Shown here: positions 5,565 to 5,628 of the stretch, piece after piece
Numbering within the stretch: the first letter of the stretch is position 1
How the letters are laid out: each line of letters opens with the position of its first letter
Origin: CAYOBW01 sp964402115
GTDB lineage: Bacteria; Verrucomicrobiota; Kiritimatiellia; UBA8416; CAYOBW01
Length of the DNA stretch: 5,628 bases
Direction: 5' to 3'
Assembly (NCBI GenBank): GCA_964402115.1
Contig: CAYOBW010000394.1
Location: forward strand, 1 to 5,628
Notes under the pieces: generated by a model
The model's database searches: none
What the model saw: only the letters and a program-made list of their open reading frames with translations
Told to the model about the DNA's origin: nothing
Program-made: the position numbers and the translations under genes

Positions 5565-5628
5565 GAGCCGCTGACGCATAAGAAGAACCCATTGGGCAGT
5601 ATGCAGACGAGTACTCCCGCAGAACGGG

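Larger units (their letters stand above)
5361..5628. other. Non-coding tail after queA, rich in short repeats
   Basis: No protein or tRNA gene is convincing in these 268 bases. The stretch contains three tandem 7-bp repeats, a nested set of inverted repeats, a second GC-rich hairpin, and a plain less GC-rich end. I find no hairpin followed by a T run on either strand, so a classic intrinsic terminator for the operon is not visible, although the large hairpin could stop or protect the transcript. A weak ATG at 5601 opens a frame (MQTSTPAER) that runs off the window. It might begin the next gene but has no good ribosome binding site. Confidence 0.7.

Noticed and set aside
5601..5628. Possible start of another gene (MQTSTPAER...) running off the window
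   Set aside because: Only nine codons are visible, no good Shine-Dalgarno sequence lies at the right distance, and the residues match nothing I recognise. It is possible but unsupported.
5511..5628. Open minus-strand frame at the window end (includes MGSSYASAARED...)
   Set aside because: It runs straight through the hairpins and inverted repeats and ends beside the REP-like element. It looks like translated repeat DNA, not a gene end.
5361..5628. CRISPR array or retron-like RNA
   Set aside because: There are no regularly spaced repeats with unique spacers, and no reverse transcriptase or cas gene is nearby. The repeats are tandem or palindromic only.

Overview
This window is a GC-rich stretch of bacterial chromosome. 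All five genes read on the + strand, tightly packed, and are followed by a short non-coding tail rich in inverted repeats. The 10-base N run (2130-2139) marks a scaffold gap, so this is a draft or metagenome-derived assembly. The GspE-type ATPase and the MsbA-like exporter suggest a Gram-negative (diderm) cell. The wording of several proteins, such as TAEEPVEYD in the ATPase, reminds me of the Planctomycetes-Verrucomicrobia-Kiritimatiellota-Lentisphaerae group. That placement is an impression, not a result.

Layout. (1) 1-931: the C-terminal 309 residues of a type II secretion / type IV pilus assembly ATPase, cut off by the window start. (2) 975-1898: thioredoxin reductase, trxB. (3) 1895-3850: a full-length MsbA-type ABC exporter half-transporter, overlapping trxB by 4 bases and containing the N gap in its first extracytoplasmic loop. 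(4) 3868-4284: a small YjbQ/UPF0047 protein. (5) 4281-5360: queA, the last enzyme but one of queuosine tRNA modification, overlapping yjbQ by 4 bases. (6) 5361-5628: no convincing gene. It holds a triplet of 7-bp repeats, a nested set of inverted repeats that looks like a REP doublet (REPIN/BIME-like), and a further GC-rich hairpin.

The two ATGA overlaps and the 17-base gap before yjbQ suggest that trxB, the ABC exporter, yjbQ and queA form one operon. The ATPase gene, 43 bases upstream, may belong to it too. The functions do not form one obvious pathway (redox, envelope lipid export, YjbQ, tRNA modification), so this looks like a housekeeping operon of convenience. I see no defence, toxin, phage or biosynthetic system. 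The most interesting part is the palindromic element after queA; the part most in need of correction is the sequence around the N gap.
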